Positions 36,636-45,017 of a stretch of DNA of 57,681 nt are shown here, piece by piece. A program made the translations under genes and the position numbers. The DNA lies in the NCBI GenBank assembly GCA_019695235.1, contig JAIBAI010000013.1:1-57681 (forward strand), in the 5' to 3' direction. Origin of the DNA: Bacteroidia bacterium. GTDB lineage: Bacteria > Bacteroidota > Bacteroidia > M30B66. Numbering within the stretch: position 1 is the first letter of the stretch; each line of letters opens with the position of its first letter. Under the pieces are notes generated by a model. That model searched no databases. It saw only the letters and a program-made list of their open reading frames with translations, and had not been told where the DNA came from.

Positions 36636-37862
36636 TCATTCTTCATAAATCAGGTATTTCTTGCGTATTTGGTTAAATTTAATTAAATCGTTTTTCCATG
36701 AATCGCTGATTTCCTGTTCGGTTTTGCCTGCTATGATTGCTTTGCGCAGCTTGTCGGTGCCGGCGTGTTGGTCGAATGTTTTTGTAAAAAAGACATTCTT
36801 GTCTTTTGCTGCCTTGTACATATTGAGCAGCCAGAATAAATAAACCTTGCGTGAATCACGGATAAAATTCTCACCAAAACCGTTCAGGTCAAAGCCGGTA
36901 CATTCTTTTCCTTCGTACATCGGATGCTTGCTTCCACGTACCGGTTGGGGGGTGAAATGGTATTTTCCTTCTGAGCATCCGGGGAAGCCGATTTTTTCAA
37001 ATGGATTTGCGGTCCCACGACCAACGCTTACCGTAGTACCTTCAAACAAACCCAGTGAAGGGTACAAGTAGATGGCATTCATAGTCGTAAGATTCGGTGA
37101 GGGAGCTGTGGTAATCTGGTAGTAAAAGCGGTGTTTCCAGCCTTTGCAGGGGATAACTTTCAAGGTGCTTTTTACTTTTCCTTTCAACCATCCTTCGCCA
37201 TTCACCATTTGGGCATATTCACCCACCGTCATCCCGTGCACAAGGGGCACTGGGTGCATGCCGAGGAAGGAGCGAAAAGCAGTATCCAGCACCGGCCCGT
37301 CAACATAATGGCCATTCGGGTTAGGACGGTCGAGCACATAGAAAGGGATTTTTTGTTCAGCACATGCTTCCATCACGTAAGTCATGGTGCTGATATAAGT
37401 ATAAAAGCGGACACCCACATCCTGTATATCAAACACCACCAGGTCAACATCCTGAAGATGTTCCGGGAGAGGTTTTTTCTGTTTCCCGTAGAGTGAAACC
37501 AGGGGGATGCCTGTTTTGGCATCCTTGCCTGAGGCAACGTGTTCACCCGCATCGGCATCGCCTCTAAAGCCATGTTCAGGAGCAAAGACACAGTTTATTT
37601 TTAGTCCTTTGCTCAGGAGGGTATCTACCAGATGGGTTTTGCCGATGAGCGATGAGTGGTTGGCTACCACAGCAATTCGTTTTCCTTTAAATTCAGGCAG
37701 ATACAGGTCCATTTGGGAGGCACCGGTTTGCACTTCTTTGTCGCTCACTATTACCAATTCGGTTCTGTTGGGGTTTTGTGCATTGATAAATCCGGCAAAA
37801 AAGAAGGCAAGAAGGAGAAACCCGGGGCATTTATTACCTTTCGGGCGCTTAATATAATTCAT
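36636..37862 (-). CDS. DUF1343 exo-beta-N-acetylmuramidase (NamZ/YbbC-like)
   Basis: A 408-residue exported enzyme of the NamZ group, which removes N-acetylmuramic acid from the non-reducing end of peptidoglycan fragments. An N-terminal signal segment (about 12-28, FLLLAFFFAGFINAQ) is followed by the family motifs RIAVVANHSSLIG, VFAPEHGFRGDADAGEHV, LVVFDIQDVGVRFYTYISTM, FYVLDRPNPNG, HPVPLVHGMTVGEYA and the C-terminal GFDLNGFGENF region. Length is typical. It is transcribed divergently from the LolC/E-like gene with only 6 bp between the two start codons, so promoters must lie within the neighbouring coding sequence. Likely role: cell-wall recycling or use of foreign peptidoglycan. Confidence 0.92.
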   Translation of the reverse strand: MNYIKRPKGNKCPGFLLLAFFFAGFINAQNPNRTELVIVSDKEVQTGASQMDLYLPEFKGKRIAVVANHSSLIGKTHLVDTLLSKGLKINCVFAPEHGFRGDADAGEHVASGKDAKTGIPLVSLYGKQKKPLPEHLQDVDLVVFDIQDVGVRFYTYISTMTYVMEACAEQKIPFYVLDRPNPNGHYVDGPVLDTAFRSFLGMHPVPLVHGMTVGEYAQMVNGEGWLKGKVKSTLKVIPCKGWKHRFYYQITTAPSPNLTTMNAIYLYPSLGLFEGTTVSVGRGTANPFEKIGFPGCSEGKYHFTPQPVRGSKHPMYEGKECTGFDLNGFGENFIRDSRKVYLFWLLNMYKAAKDKNVFFTKTFDQHAGTDKLRKAIIAGKTEQEISDSWKNDLIKFNQIRKKYLIYEE

Positions 37863-37868
37863 CTGGGT

Positions 37869-39098
37869 TTGAGGTTTTCGTGGTTTATAGCAAGACGTAT
37901 GTTGCGGCAGGGAGGCGATAAAAGCCGTATTTCCGGTCCGGTTGTGCGGATATCTATTGGAGCAATTGCGATAAGTCTGGCGGTGATGATCATTTCAGTG
38001 GCAATTGTTACAGGTTTTCAGCAGGCAATCCGGGCGAAAGTTATAGGATTCGGAGCGCATATTCAACTTAGCAATTTTGATTCCAATCATTCGCTTGAAT
38101 CAAAACCGATCGAAAGAGATGCGGCATTGGAGCAAAAATTACTGCAAAATCCTGAAATAAAACACTTGCAGGTATTCTCTGTAAAGCCTGGTATCATTAA
38201 GTCTTCAGGCGCTATTGAAGGTCTTTTGTTTAAAGGGATTGACAAACAATACGACACCTCGTTTCTGAAGAAGCATTTGGTAAAAGGAAGGCTGCCAGTT
38301 TTTGAAGATACATCGAAAAGTGCTGAGGTACTTATTTCTGCGACCCAGGCCCGCCTGCTGCATTTAGCGGTTGACAGCAGTTTTGTGATGTATTTTGTGC
38401 AGGACCCACCAAAGGCAAGAAAGTTCAGGGTAGCCGGGATTTACGACACCGGTTTGGGCGAGAATGATTTTGACCGTTTGTATATCTGGGGTGATGTCCG
38501 TGTTGTAAATGGTCTTGCCAGGTGGGAACCCGGGCAGGTGAGTGGTTATGAAATCAGCCTGCATAACCTTGAGCATTTGGCTGAAACAGAAGCATGGGTA
38601 TATGAACAAATTCCGCAGGAGTGGAACTCAGAGACCATTGGCATGCGTTATCCACAAATATTCAGCTGGCTTGAGCTGATGGACACCAATGTGATGATTA
38701 TCATCGCACTGATGCTGGTGGTATCGGTAGTAAATATGGTCACTTGTTTGCTTATTCTGATTCTTGAAAAGGCACGCATGGTGGGTATTCTAAAAGTGTT
38801 GGGGGCGGATAACCGCAGGGTTGCCGGTATCTTTCTACGGCAATCATCAGTAATGATTTTGGGCGGTATGTTGATTGGCAATATCCTTGCTTTTTTGCTT
38901 TGTTATATCCAGATTGAGACAGGGATGATTACACTCAACAAGGAGACCTATTATTTATCGGTGGTTCCCATTCATATTGATTGGCTGCATGTGTTGCTGA
39001 TTAATGCACTGACCTTTGTTATATCGTATTTATCACTGTTGTTGCCTGTGTATATCGTTTCCGGAATCAGGCCTGCCAGGGTAATTCGCTTTGATTAA
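37869..39098 (+). CDS. LolC/LolE-like ABC transporter permease (FtsX/MacB type)
   Basis: 409 residues from a TTG start at 37869, chosen because family members begin a few residues before FIARRML; the first ATG (37899) would remove that segment, and the open frame further up runs antisense to namZ. The protein has an N-terminal membrane helix (about 27-50, ISIGAIAISLAVMIISVAIV), a large periplasmic domain with GFGAHIQLSNFDSNHS, and three C-terminal helices of the FtsX domain (from about 275, MIIIALMLVVSVVNMVTCLL; VLGADNRRVAGIFLRQSSVM). It probably releases lipoproteins from the inner membrane with an ATPase encoded elsewhere. A single permease gene suggests a homodimer. Confidence 0.85.
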   Translation: MRFSWFIARRMLRQGGDKSRISGPVVRISIGAIAISLAVMIISVAIVTGFQQAIRAKVIGFGAHIQLSNFDSNHSLESKPIERDAALEQKLLQNPEIKHLQVFSVKPGIIKSSGAIEGLLFKGIDKQYDTSFLKKHLVKGRLPVFEDTSKSAEVLISATQARLLHLAVDSSFVMYFVQDPPKARKFRVAGIYDTGLGENDFDRLYIWGDVRVVNGLARWEPGQVSGYEISLHNLEHLAETEAWVYEQIPQEWNSETIGMRYPQIFSWLELMDTNVMIIIALMLVVSVVNMVTCLLILILEKARMVGILKVLGADNRRVAGIFLRQSSVMILGGMLIGNILAFLLCYIQIETGMITLNKETYYLSVVPIHIDWLHVLLINALTFVISYLSLLLPVYIVSGIRPARVIRFD

Positions 39099-39117
39099 GC
39101 CGACCAACATACGGCCG

Positions 39118-39131
39118 TTAAATTAATTTAA
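39118..39131. other. 14-bp AT palindrome between convergent genes
   Basis: TTAAATTAATTTAA is perfectly self-complementary and sits in the 29-nt gap where the permease and EamA genes meet, including the EamA stop. AT-only, so a weak structure at most. Confidence 0.4.
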
Positions 39132-40024
39132 TGCTGAGGTGTCTTGTTTTGCAGGTAAGTCAGAAGAATATCTCCGGAAACAGCTAAAAAAATCAAAGCA
39201 GCACCCCAATAAAAATTAGGGCCGAACAGTTCGTATTCGTTGAATAACCAGAATGCAAGTGCGATGCCATAGACCGGTTCAAGATTAATTGCAAGGTTCA
39301 CTGAAAAAGGGCTGAGTACTTTGAGTGATTTTATTGAAAGGCTGAATGCAAGTACCGTACAAAATGAGCTTAGCAGAAACAGATACAACCAGTCAGAAGC
39401 ATTCGGAATGAAATTCCCTGTTGGCCAGTATGAATTCATCAGAGGGAGCAGTATGCTGAGCGCAACAAATCCGGCACTTAGCTCATACAAAGTAAGCAGG
39501 CGAACATCGTATTTATGTACTACCGTTTTGTTGAGAACCGTAAACAAGGCGCTGAAGAATGCTGCAGCAAGGCCCAGTAAAATTCCGTTTAGGGCACTGT
39601 GTTGTGTTCCGACCATCAGCCAAATTCCGGCAATTACCAATGAACTAAAAAAAAGATGTGTTTTTGAGAGTGATTTCCTGAGAATGAGTGGTTCGAGCAG
39701 GGCAGAGAAAAATGCAATAGCCGAAAGGCATATCATAGCAACCGAAACGCCAGCAACCTTGATTGTTTGGTAAAACAGCAACCAGTGGAATGTAATTGCA
39801 AGTGAAAACAATGAAAGGCGCAAAGTTTCTGCCTTGCTGAGCAGTCTGAAACTTCCTGATAAGCGTGTAAGGAGGTACATCATCAGGGCAGTCATCCATA
39901 AACGGTGCCAAACCAATACGCCGGCCTGCAGGCTTATCAGGCGCCCCAAAATTCCAGTGAACCCAAATAAGAACACAGCGCTATGCAGTTCGGCATAAGC
40001 CCTGCGGATTACCGGATTGTCCAT
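39128..40024 (-). CDS. EamA/DMT family transporter
   Basis: A 298-residue inner-membrane protein with ten predicted helices arranged as two EamA repeats of five, the second starting near 150 (ILLGLAAAFFSALFTVLNKT). Conserved features include the first-helix GFTGILGRLI, the PLILRK loop between repeats and the NLEPVYGIALAFWLFNE motif near the end. Family members export amino acids, nucleosides or other metabolites; the substrate cannot be read from sequence. Only 2 nt separate it from the lipA stop, so it is the last gene of an OMP-lipA-eamA run. Confidence 0.9.
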   Translation of the reverse strand: MDNPVIRRAYAELHSAVFLFGFTGILGRLISLQAGVLVWHRLWMTALMMYLLTRLSGSFRLLSKAETLRLSLFSLAITFHWLLFYQTIKVAGVSVAMICLSAIAFFSALLEPLILRKSLSKTHLFFSSLVIAGIWLMVGTQHSALNGILLGLAAAFFSALFTVLNKTVVHKYDVRLLTLYELSAGFVALSILLPLMNSYWPTGNFIPNASDWLYLFLLSSFCTVLAFSLSIKSLKVLSPFSVNLAINLEPVYGIALAFWLFNEYELFGPNFYWGAALIFLAVSGDILLTYLQNKTPQH

Positions 40025-40026
40025 GT

Positions 40027-40905
40027 TTAGATATGCTTTTCAGCATGGTACGAGGAGCGCACCAATGGACCACTTTCTACGTAGCGGATACCTTTTTTCA
40101 AACCATATTCCTTGTACTGGGCAAAGCGTTCGGGGGTAACAAACTCAGCTACCGGAAGATGCTTAGGGGTAGGTTGGAGATACTGTCCGATTGTTAGAAT
40201 CTCGATACCTGCTTTGTGTAAATCGTCAATAGTTTCGAGAATTTCTTCGTGTGTTTCACCAAGGCCCAGCATGATGCCTGATTTTGTTACACAACCTCCG
40301 GCTTTTAGACGTTGCAAGACTTCAAGGCTACGGTCGTATCGCGCCTGGATTCGTACTTCGCGGGTCAGTCGCCGAACAGTTTCGAGGTTATGGGAAACAA
40401 TTTCCGGCATAATATCAATAATTCTTTGAAGGTTTTCCCATTTTCCGGCAAAATCAGGAATCAGTGTTTCAAGCGTTGTTTCAGGGCTTGTTTCGCGCAC
40501 TGCTTTAACTGTTTCGGCCCATAATATTGAGCCGCCGTCTTTCAGGTCATCGCGGTCAACCGAGGTTATTACGCAATGTTTTACGCTCATGAGTTTCACC
40601 GAATTGGCTACCCTGCCTGGTTCCTGCCAGTCTACTCCACTGGGCATACCTGTTGCAACGGCACAGAAACCGCATGAGCGGGTGCAGATATTACCCAGAA
40701 TCATAAATGTAGCGGTTCCGGCACCCCAGCATTCGCCCATATTAGGGCAGTTGCCACTCTCGCAAATGGTATGCAGCTGGTGTTCATCAACGATTTTGCG
40801 AAGCTGAAGATATTCCGGCCCTGTAGGGAGTTTCACCCTCAGCCATGAAGGTTTGTGCGTTCTTGTTTGTGCTGTTTTGCTATCGTCTGTCAGGGGTGAT
40901 TCCAT
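40027..40905 (-). CDS. lipA: Lipoyl synthase LipA
   Basis: A 292-residue radical-SAM enzyme that inserts two sulfurs into octanoyl groups on lipoate-dependent proteins. Both iron-sulfur clusters are visible: the auxiliary cluster [12 protein letters not shown] (CX4CX5C) and the radical-SAM CTRSCGFC (CX3CX2C). The C-terminal RSSYHAEKH supplies the conserved Ser ligand. [11 protein letters not shown] and GLGETHEEI are further family motifs. Full length. The ATG lies 16 nt inside the end of the upstream outer-membrane-like gene and the EamA gene starts 2 nt after its stop, so the three are probably one transcript. Confidence 0.97.
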   Translation of the reverse strand: MESPLTDDSKTAQTRTHKPSWLRVKLPTGPEYLQLRKIVDEHQLHTICESGNCPNMGECWGAGTATFMILGNICTRSCGFCAVATGMPSGVDWQEPGRVANSVKLMSVKHCVITSVDRDDLKDGGSILWAETVKAVRETSPETTLETLIPDFAGKWENLQRIIDIMPEIVSHNLETVRRLTREVRIQARYDRSLEVLQRLKAGGCVTKSGIMLGLGETHEEILETIDDLHKAGIEILTIGQYLQPTPKHLPVAEFVTPERFAQYKEYGLKKGIRYVESGPLVRSSYHAEKHI

Positions 40906-41648
40906 TGTTTGCCAAAAATAAACCGGATGAAGAAATTGAAAAAAAGGTACTGCCCCGGCTGATTGTCAGCCATGATGCTGATTTTTGCCGGGTATGCATT
41001 TAAAGAGATGCCTGTTTCGAGCATTTTGATTTTTTCTTCCTGGCTTCCGAAAGAGCAGTTGATTTGCCAGGTGCCATAGAGGCCGGGGTAAAAGCGACTT
41101 TGCTGAAAACCTTTAAAAAAGGGAGCCCGGCTGGAGATATTATCGGGGAAATGTTTTTCCGGATTGTAGCGTTCAAGTTTTTCCTGTATTCCTTCCATGT
41201 CAGACTGATGAAAGATATAGAGGTATACTGGCTTGGCCATAGCCAGTGAAAAACCTCCAAACCAGGAGTAGCCGATTGCTATGCTTTTTGTGTCGTTTTT
41301 AGGGTAGATGGTTTTCTGTATTCCTGCACCCAGTTGAATTGCGTTGAGGCTGATGAGTTTGCCATAAAGAAAGCCATTGCTGTTCTTGCTAAATGCATTC
41401 ACTGATTTTACTTCTTTAGGGTGCTTTAGATTTTGAAGGGAGCAATCGTAGAGAAAAGTTTTGGTATAGTGGAGTTTTTTCCCTTTCCGGAAGTGAAGGC
41501 CCAGGCCACGGCTGTTAAGGCTTACACCGCCCTGCACCACATTTCGGTAAATGATTTTACTTTCATCCACACCCTTTACCAGCTGCGCATTCAACCGGGG
41601 TGACCACAGCATGAAAAGTGCACTAAAGATAAAAAGCAAGCGACCCAT
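40890..41648 (-). CDS. Exported, probably outer-membrane, protein of unknown function
   Basis: 252 residues from the ATG at 41648, which begins a signal peptide ([20 protein letters not shown], cleavage after NAQ); the frame is open 34 codons upstream but a -7 promoter box lies there. The mature part has alternating aromatic/polar strands ([37 protein letters not shown]) and ends with a barrel-like [13 protein letters not shown] stretch, suggesting a small beta barrel. I do not recognise a named family, though similar hypothetical proteins occur widely in Bacteroidota. It overlaps lipA by 16 nt and shares a 48-bp divergent promoter region with osmC. Confidence 0.72.
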   Translation of the reverse strand: MGRLLFIFSALFMLWSPRLNAQLVKGVDESKIIYRNVVQGGVSLNSRGLGLHFRKGKKLHYTKTFLYDCSLQNLKHPKEVKSVNAFSKNSNGFLYGKLISLNAIQLGAGIQKTIYPKNDTKSIAIGYSWFGGFSLAMAKPVYLYIFHQSDMEGIQEKLERYNPEKHFPDNISSRAPFFKGFQQSRFYPGLYGTWQINCSFGSQEEKIKMLETGISLNAYPAKISIMADNQPGQYLFFNFFIRFIFGKQWNHP

Positions 41649-41659
41649 GGTAGAGAGGG

Positions 41660-41667
41660 CAAAGATA
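41660..41667 (-). promoter_or_regulatory. -7 element TATCTTTG of the OMP-lipA-eamA run
   Basis: Exact match on the minus strand, 11 nt before the ATG at 41648. A TTTA lies near the -33 position. Confidence 0.55.
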
Positions 41668-41684
41668 CAACAGAATAAAGGTAT

Positions 41685-41692
41685 TATCTTTG
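41685..41692 (+). promoter_or_regulatory. -7 element TATCTTTG of osmC
   Basis: Exact match only 4 nt before the osmC ATG, identical in sequence to the divergent box 17 bp away. Implies a leaderless or nearly leaderless osmC mRNA. Confidence 0.55.
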
Positions 41693-41696
41693 TGCA

Positions 41697-42104
41697 ATGG
41701 CAACACTTCATACCCGCTACCTTGGCGAATTGCGCACCGAAGTTACCCATCTGGCCAGTGGGGCGTCGTTTATTACCGATGCACCGCTTGACAATCAGGG
41801 GAAAGGTGAATCAATTTCGCCCACAGATACACTCTGCGCAGCATTTACCTCCTGCATGTTTACCCTGATGGGCATTGCAGCCCGTACACATGGGATAGAC
41901 ATTGACGGCATCAGGGCAGATACCACCAAACACATGGGAACAGAACCCAGGCGGGTTGTTCGAATAGAAGTTCGGATTTTTGGATTCCCGAAGGTTTATA
42001 CTGAAAAGGAGAAAATCATTCTGGAGCGTGCAGCCAGAACCTGTCCGGTGGCAATGAGTGTCCATCCGGATATAAAGCTTGAAGTAAGCTTTGAGTTTGA
42101 TTAA
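41697..42104 (+). CDS. OsmC/Ohr family protein
   Basis: A 135-residue thiol-dependent peroxidase-like protein. The two reactive cysteines of the family are both visible: one in the central helix (SPTDTLCAAFTSCMFTLMGI) and one near the end (AARTCPVAMSVHPDIK). The N-terminal strands YLGELRTEVTHLASG and ITDAPLDNQGKGESISP fit the YhfA-like OsmC branch. These proteins reduce organic hydroperoxides. Length is normal. It is divergent from the lipA run across 48 bp. Its stop overlaps the convergent stop of a tiny lipoprotein gene by 4 nt. Confidence 0.92.
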   Translation: MATLHTRYLGELRTEVTHLASGASFITDAPLDNQGKGESISPTDTLCAAFTSCMFTLMGIAARTHGIDIDGIRADTTKHMGTEPRRVVRIEVRIFGFPKVYTEKEKIILERAARTCPVAMSVHPDIKLEVSFEFD

Positions 42105-42232
42105 GCCGGACGCTCAGAAGAAGCAACCGGATGTTTGCCGTATGCGGGGCAGTCAACTTTCTTGGCTCTACAAGAGCTGAAGCTAAGAACGAAAAGTACT
42201 AAGCAGGCTGAAACAACAAGAAACTTCCTCAT
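42101..42232 (-). CDS. Tiny lipoprotein 1 with KVDCPAY motif
   Basis: 43 residues: MRKFLVVSACLVLFVLSFSS, lipobox Cys at 21, then RAKKVDCPAYGKHPVASSER and PA. The basic start, hydrophobic stretch and SSC make a lipoprotein signal (the -3 residue is Phe, not the usual Leu). The mature peptide is only about 23 residues with one further Cys. It aligns without gaps to the neighbour at 42267-42407 from Cys21 through KVDCPAYxKH. A TAATTTTG -7 box lies 19 nt before the ATG. The stop is shared with the convergent osmC end. It would sit in the outer or inner membrane. Function unknown. Confidence 0.75.
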   Translation of the reverse strand: MRKFLVVSACLVLFVLSFSSCRAKKVDCPAYGKHPVASSERPA

Positions 42233-42251
42233 CTGGTTCTGAAAATTCCTG

Positions 42252-42259
42252 CAAAATTA
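42252..42259 (-). promoter_or_regulatory. -7 element TAATTTTG of tiny lipoprotein 1
   Basis: Exact TAnnTTTG match on the minus strand, 19 nt before the ATG at 42232 and just past the stop of the second lipoprotein gene. Confidence 0.45.
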
Positions 42260-42266
42260 ACATATT

Positions 42267-42407
42267 TTAAGACTTGAATAACGTATTTGATTTTTTTGTT
42301 GCAGAATGCTTGCTATAGGCCGGGCAATCTACTTTTGAGCTCATGCAGGAGCTCAGGATACAGGTAAAAAAGAGGAGCAACATGGAAGCTGTCAGGTACC
42401 TTTTCAT
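42267..42407 (-). CDS. Tiny lipoprotein 2 with KVDCPAY motif
   Basis: 46 residues: MKRYLTASMLLLFFTCILSS, lipobox Cys at 21 (LSSC), then MSSKVDCPAYSKHSATKKSN and TLFKS. A clear signal-peptidase II site with Leu at -3. KVDCPAY occupies residues 25-31, exactly as in the neighbouring gene, so the two are tandem paralogues 34 nt apart. The tail differs: basic here, acidic/proline-containing in the other. No exact TAnnTTTG box is seen in front of it. Conservation of motif spacing across two copies argues strongly that both are genes despite their size. Confidence 0.75.
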   Translation of the reverse strand: MKRYLTASMLLLFFTCILSSCMSSKVDCPAYSKHSATKKSNTLFKS

Positions 42408-42527
42408 GGTTTCTAAGGTTTGGTTATGACGTGCTGCTTCGATAGATATGTATTAAGAACAATGAAGATTTATACGGTGTTGTCGGATGGGGGTTACAAA
42501 AGAAGAACGTAATTTCAGGCTTCTGCG

Positions 42528-42535
42528 TATGTTTG
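42528..42535 (+). promoter_or_regulatory. -7 element TATGTTTG of ung
   Basis: Exact TAnnTTTG match 21 nt before the ung ATG at 42557. No -33 TTTG at the expected spacing. Confidence 0.45.
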
Positions 42536-42556
42536 CATACCGGATATTTTTTTAAC

Positions 42557-43240
42557 ATGGCTTCAGAAACCCTTGTTCCCCGTATAAATGAAGGTTGGAA
42601 GCAAGCTTTGAAGGTTGAATTTGCAGCGCCTTATTTTCATACGCTAAAAGCCTTTTTGCTTCAGGAAAAGGCGACCCATACAGTATTTCCGCCCGGTAAT
42701 CAGATTTTCGCGGCCCTTGATTTATGTCCGCCTGAAAAGGTAAAAGTGGTAATTGTAGGTCAGGACCCCTATCATGGTCCGGGTCAGGCGAATGGTCTGT
42801 GTTTTTCGGTTGCAGCGGGTGTTCGGTTGCCCCCTTCGCTACAGAACATTTTTAAAGAGATAAAGACTGACCTTGGCTGTGACAACGGCAAGCAGGGAGA
42901 TTTAAGCTCATGGGCACGTCAGGGGGTACTTTTGCTCAATACCTCACTCACGGTAAGGGCTGCGTCGCCCGCTTCACACAGCAATAAGGGTTGGGAACAG
43001 TTTACTGATGCGGTGATACGTTATTTGTCGGCCCAAAAACAAGGGCTTGTTTTTTTGCTTTGGGGTGGTCATGCACGGCAAAAAGAGAAGCTGATTGACA
43101 GCAGCCGGCATTTTGTATTACAGGCAGCGCATCCTTCACCACTTTCGGCTTACAATGGCTTTTTTGGCTGCCGTCATTTCAGCCAGGCCAATAAGATTTT
43201 ACTTGATCAGGGGCGCGAGCCAATTCAGTGGTGTCTTTGA
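42557..43240 (+). CDS. ung: Uracil-DNA glycosylase (family 1)
   Basis: Removes uracil from DNA in base-excision repair. The 227-residue protein carries the water-activating loop GQDPYHG with catalytic D70, the uracil-pocket LCFSV and LLLNTSLTV motifs, LLWGGHARQK, and the DNA-intercalating loop HPSPLSAYNGFFG with its essential His. Length is typical. The ATG at 42557 is chosen because the eight upstream codons run into the promoter box. Its TGA shares one base with the ATG of the next gene (TGATG), coupling it to the outer-membrane barrel protein, an unusual pairing of repair and envelope functions. Confidence 0.97.
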   Translation: MASETLVPRINEGWKQALKVEFAAPYFHTLKAFLLQEKATHTVFPPGNQIFAALDLCPPEKVKVVIVGQDPYHGPGQANGLCFSVAAGVRLPPSLQNIFKEIKTDLGCDNGKQGDLSSWARQGVLLLNTSLTVRAASPASHSNKGWEQFTDAVIRYLSAQKQGLVFLLWGGHARQKEKLIDSSRHFVLQAAHPSPLSAYNGFFGCRHFSQANKILLDQGREPIQWCL

Positions 43241-44961
43241 TGGGCATGTACCGGATAATAATTTTTGTTTTTTTGTTTGGTGCACAATTGCTTTCGGCGC
43301 AAACGTACTGGTTGCGGGTGGTGCCGGCGGAGCCGCTGAAGTTGAATTATCCGAATAAACGGGTAGGCGAAAAGGAGCATTGGCAAGTGCTTGAAAGTTT
43401 ATTAGCTGACTTGCGTTCAAAAGGCATGTTAGAAGCAAGTATAGATTCAAGCTTCCTGAGCGGTGATACCTTATTGGCTTATTTGCATGTGGGTAAGGTT
43501 TACAAATGGGCAAAACTTTCTGCCGGAAACCTTGAAGAGGGGGCGCGTTCGGCCAGTGGCCTCAGGGAGAAGCTGTTTAGAAACGCTGTGCTGAACCCTT
43601 TGCAGGTTTCAAAATTACTAAAAAAGACGCTTGTTTATTACCAGAACAATGGCTACCCCTTTGCCAGCGTTGGTTTCGATAGTGTGCAGCTCGAGGGTAT
43701 TTATTTTCGGGCAAGTGTAAAGGCCACAACAGGCGACCGCTTTCTGGTAGATAGTCTGAACCATCGTGGTGATGCCCGCATCAGCAAAACATATCTTGAA
43801 AATTACCTGGGGATAAAACCAGGAGATCTATACCGTGAAAATCTCATTTCGGCAATTCAGACTCGTCTGAAAGAGATTCCATTTGTGCAGGTGTACCGTC
43901 CGCCAGATGTGTTTCTGACAGGTCGTTCGGCACTTATCCGGCTTTATTTGAATAACCGGAAAGCAAGTAATTTTAGTGGAATCATTGGTGTATTGCCGAA
44001 TAGTACGAACGGCGGGAAGCTATTAATTACCGGTGAAGCCAATCTGAAAGTAAAAAATGGTTTGGGGCGCGGAGAGTCAATAGATGCTGAATGGAGGCGG
44101 CTTCAGGCGGCTACCCAAAGTTTGAATGTTGCGGTAGCCTGGCCCTTTTTGTTCAATACGCCGTTTGGAGTTTCTGGCAAGTTTAATCTTTACAAAAAAG
44201 ACACCTCCTTTATAAATGTGCAGCCTCATCTTGGCCTCTTATTTTCTATGCGTGGAACAGATTATCTAAAAGCATTTTATGAGATGCGAAGTAGCGCTTT
44301 ACTGTCAACACGCGGCCTTTCGCATATCACTACCCTGCCTGATTTTGCTGATGTTTCAAATTCATTGTATGGTTTAGAGGTACATCTTAACCGTTTAGAT
44401 TACCGGTACAATCCCCGGAAAGGCTATCAAATACTTACCCGCCTTTCTGCGGGCCGGAAAAGGATTAAGAAAAACGCAAATGTCAATCCTGCGGTTTATC
44501 AAGGCTTAAAGCTGAATACCAATCAATTAAGTGCTTTACTCGAGGCTGATTTATTTGTCCCTCTGTTTAAACGTGCTACTTTTCGAACAGGGCTACTGGG
44601 GAGCTGGATGCAGGGGCAAACCCTGTTTGAGAACGAGTTGCCCCGGATTGGCGGCCTGAACAGTCTGCGCGGATTTAATGAAGAGAGCATTTTTGCATCG
44701 AGTTATGCTATTGTGAATTTAGAATACCGATATCTGTTTGAAGAAAACGCGTATTTGTTTGGCTTTGTAAATGGTGCCTGGTATGAGAACCGGGCCGTTA
44801 ACCGCAATCTATCAGATTTGCCTTATGGCTTTGGTGCAGGAATAAGTTTTGAAACAAAGGCAGGTATATTTAGTGTAAGCTATGCTTTGGGGAGCGAGCA
44901 TCAGCAGCCGGTTCAATTCAGGACTGCCAAGGTGCATTTTGGGTTGAGTAATTTGTTTTGA
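43240..44961 (+). CDS. BamA/TamA-type outer-membrane protein (POTRA + surface-antigen barrel)
   Basis: 573 residues from the ATG at 43240, in the TGATG overlap with ung (an ATG two codons later is also possible). Signal peptide about 1-22 (FGAQLLSAQ). The periplasmic part (about 23-240) has POTRA-like folds, e.g. FLVDSLNHRGDARISKTYLE followed by NYLGIKPGDLY. From about 260 to the end is a 16-strand-type barrel with the conserved LPRIGGLNSLRGFNEE loop (the VRGY/F motif) and a final strand ending FGLSNLF with a C-terminal Phe. Related proteins insert or export outer-membrane proteins, or lipids. Shorter than BamA (fewer POTRAs), so TamA-like. Partner unknown. Confidence 0.87.
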   Translation: MGMYRIIIFVFLFGAQLLSAQTYWLRVVPAEPLKLNYPNKRVGEKEHWQVLESLLADLRSKGMLEASIDSSFLSGDTLLAYLHVGKVYKWAKLSAGNLEEGARSASGLREKLFRNAVLNPLQVSKLLKKTLVYYQNNGYPFASVGFDSVQLEGIYFRASVKATTGDRFLVDSLNHRGDARISKTYLENYLGIKPGDLYRENLISAIQTRLKEIPFVQVYRPPDVFLTGRSALIRLYLNNRKASNFSGIIGVLPNSTNGGKLLITGEANLKVKNGLGRGESIDAEWRRLQAATQSLNVAVAWPFLFNTPFGVSGKFNLYKKDTSFINVQPHLGLLFSMRGTDYLKAFYEMRSSALLSTRGLSHITTLPDFADVSNSLYGLEVHLNRLDYRYNPRKGYQILTRLSAGRKRIKKNANVNPAVYQGLKLNTNQLSALLEADLFVPLFKRATFRTGLLGSWMQGQTLFENELPRIGGLNSLRGFNEESIFASSYAIVNLEYRYLFEENAYLFGFVNGAWYENRAVNRNLSDLPYGFGAGISFETKAGIFSVSYALGSEHQQPVQFRTAKVHFGLSNLF

Positions 44962-45009
44962 ATACTGGCGTTTCAATGGTCATAGAACAGGTGGATGATA
45001 TGTTTTAAT

Positions 45010-45017
45010 TACCTTTG
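45010..45017 (+). promoter_or_regulatory. -7 element TACCTTTG of gldA
   Basis: Exact match 4 nt before the gldA ATG at 45022, the same design as dnaG and osmC. No -33 TTTG at the usual distance. Confidence 0.5.

Noticed and set aside
37656-37868. N-terminal extension of the LolC/E-like permease
   Set aside because: It runs antisense to the NamZ start, is not family-like and lacks a signal or membrane segment before FIARRML; a TTG at 37869 is preferred.
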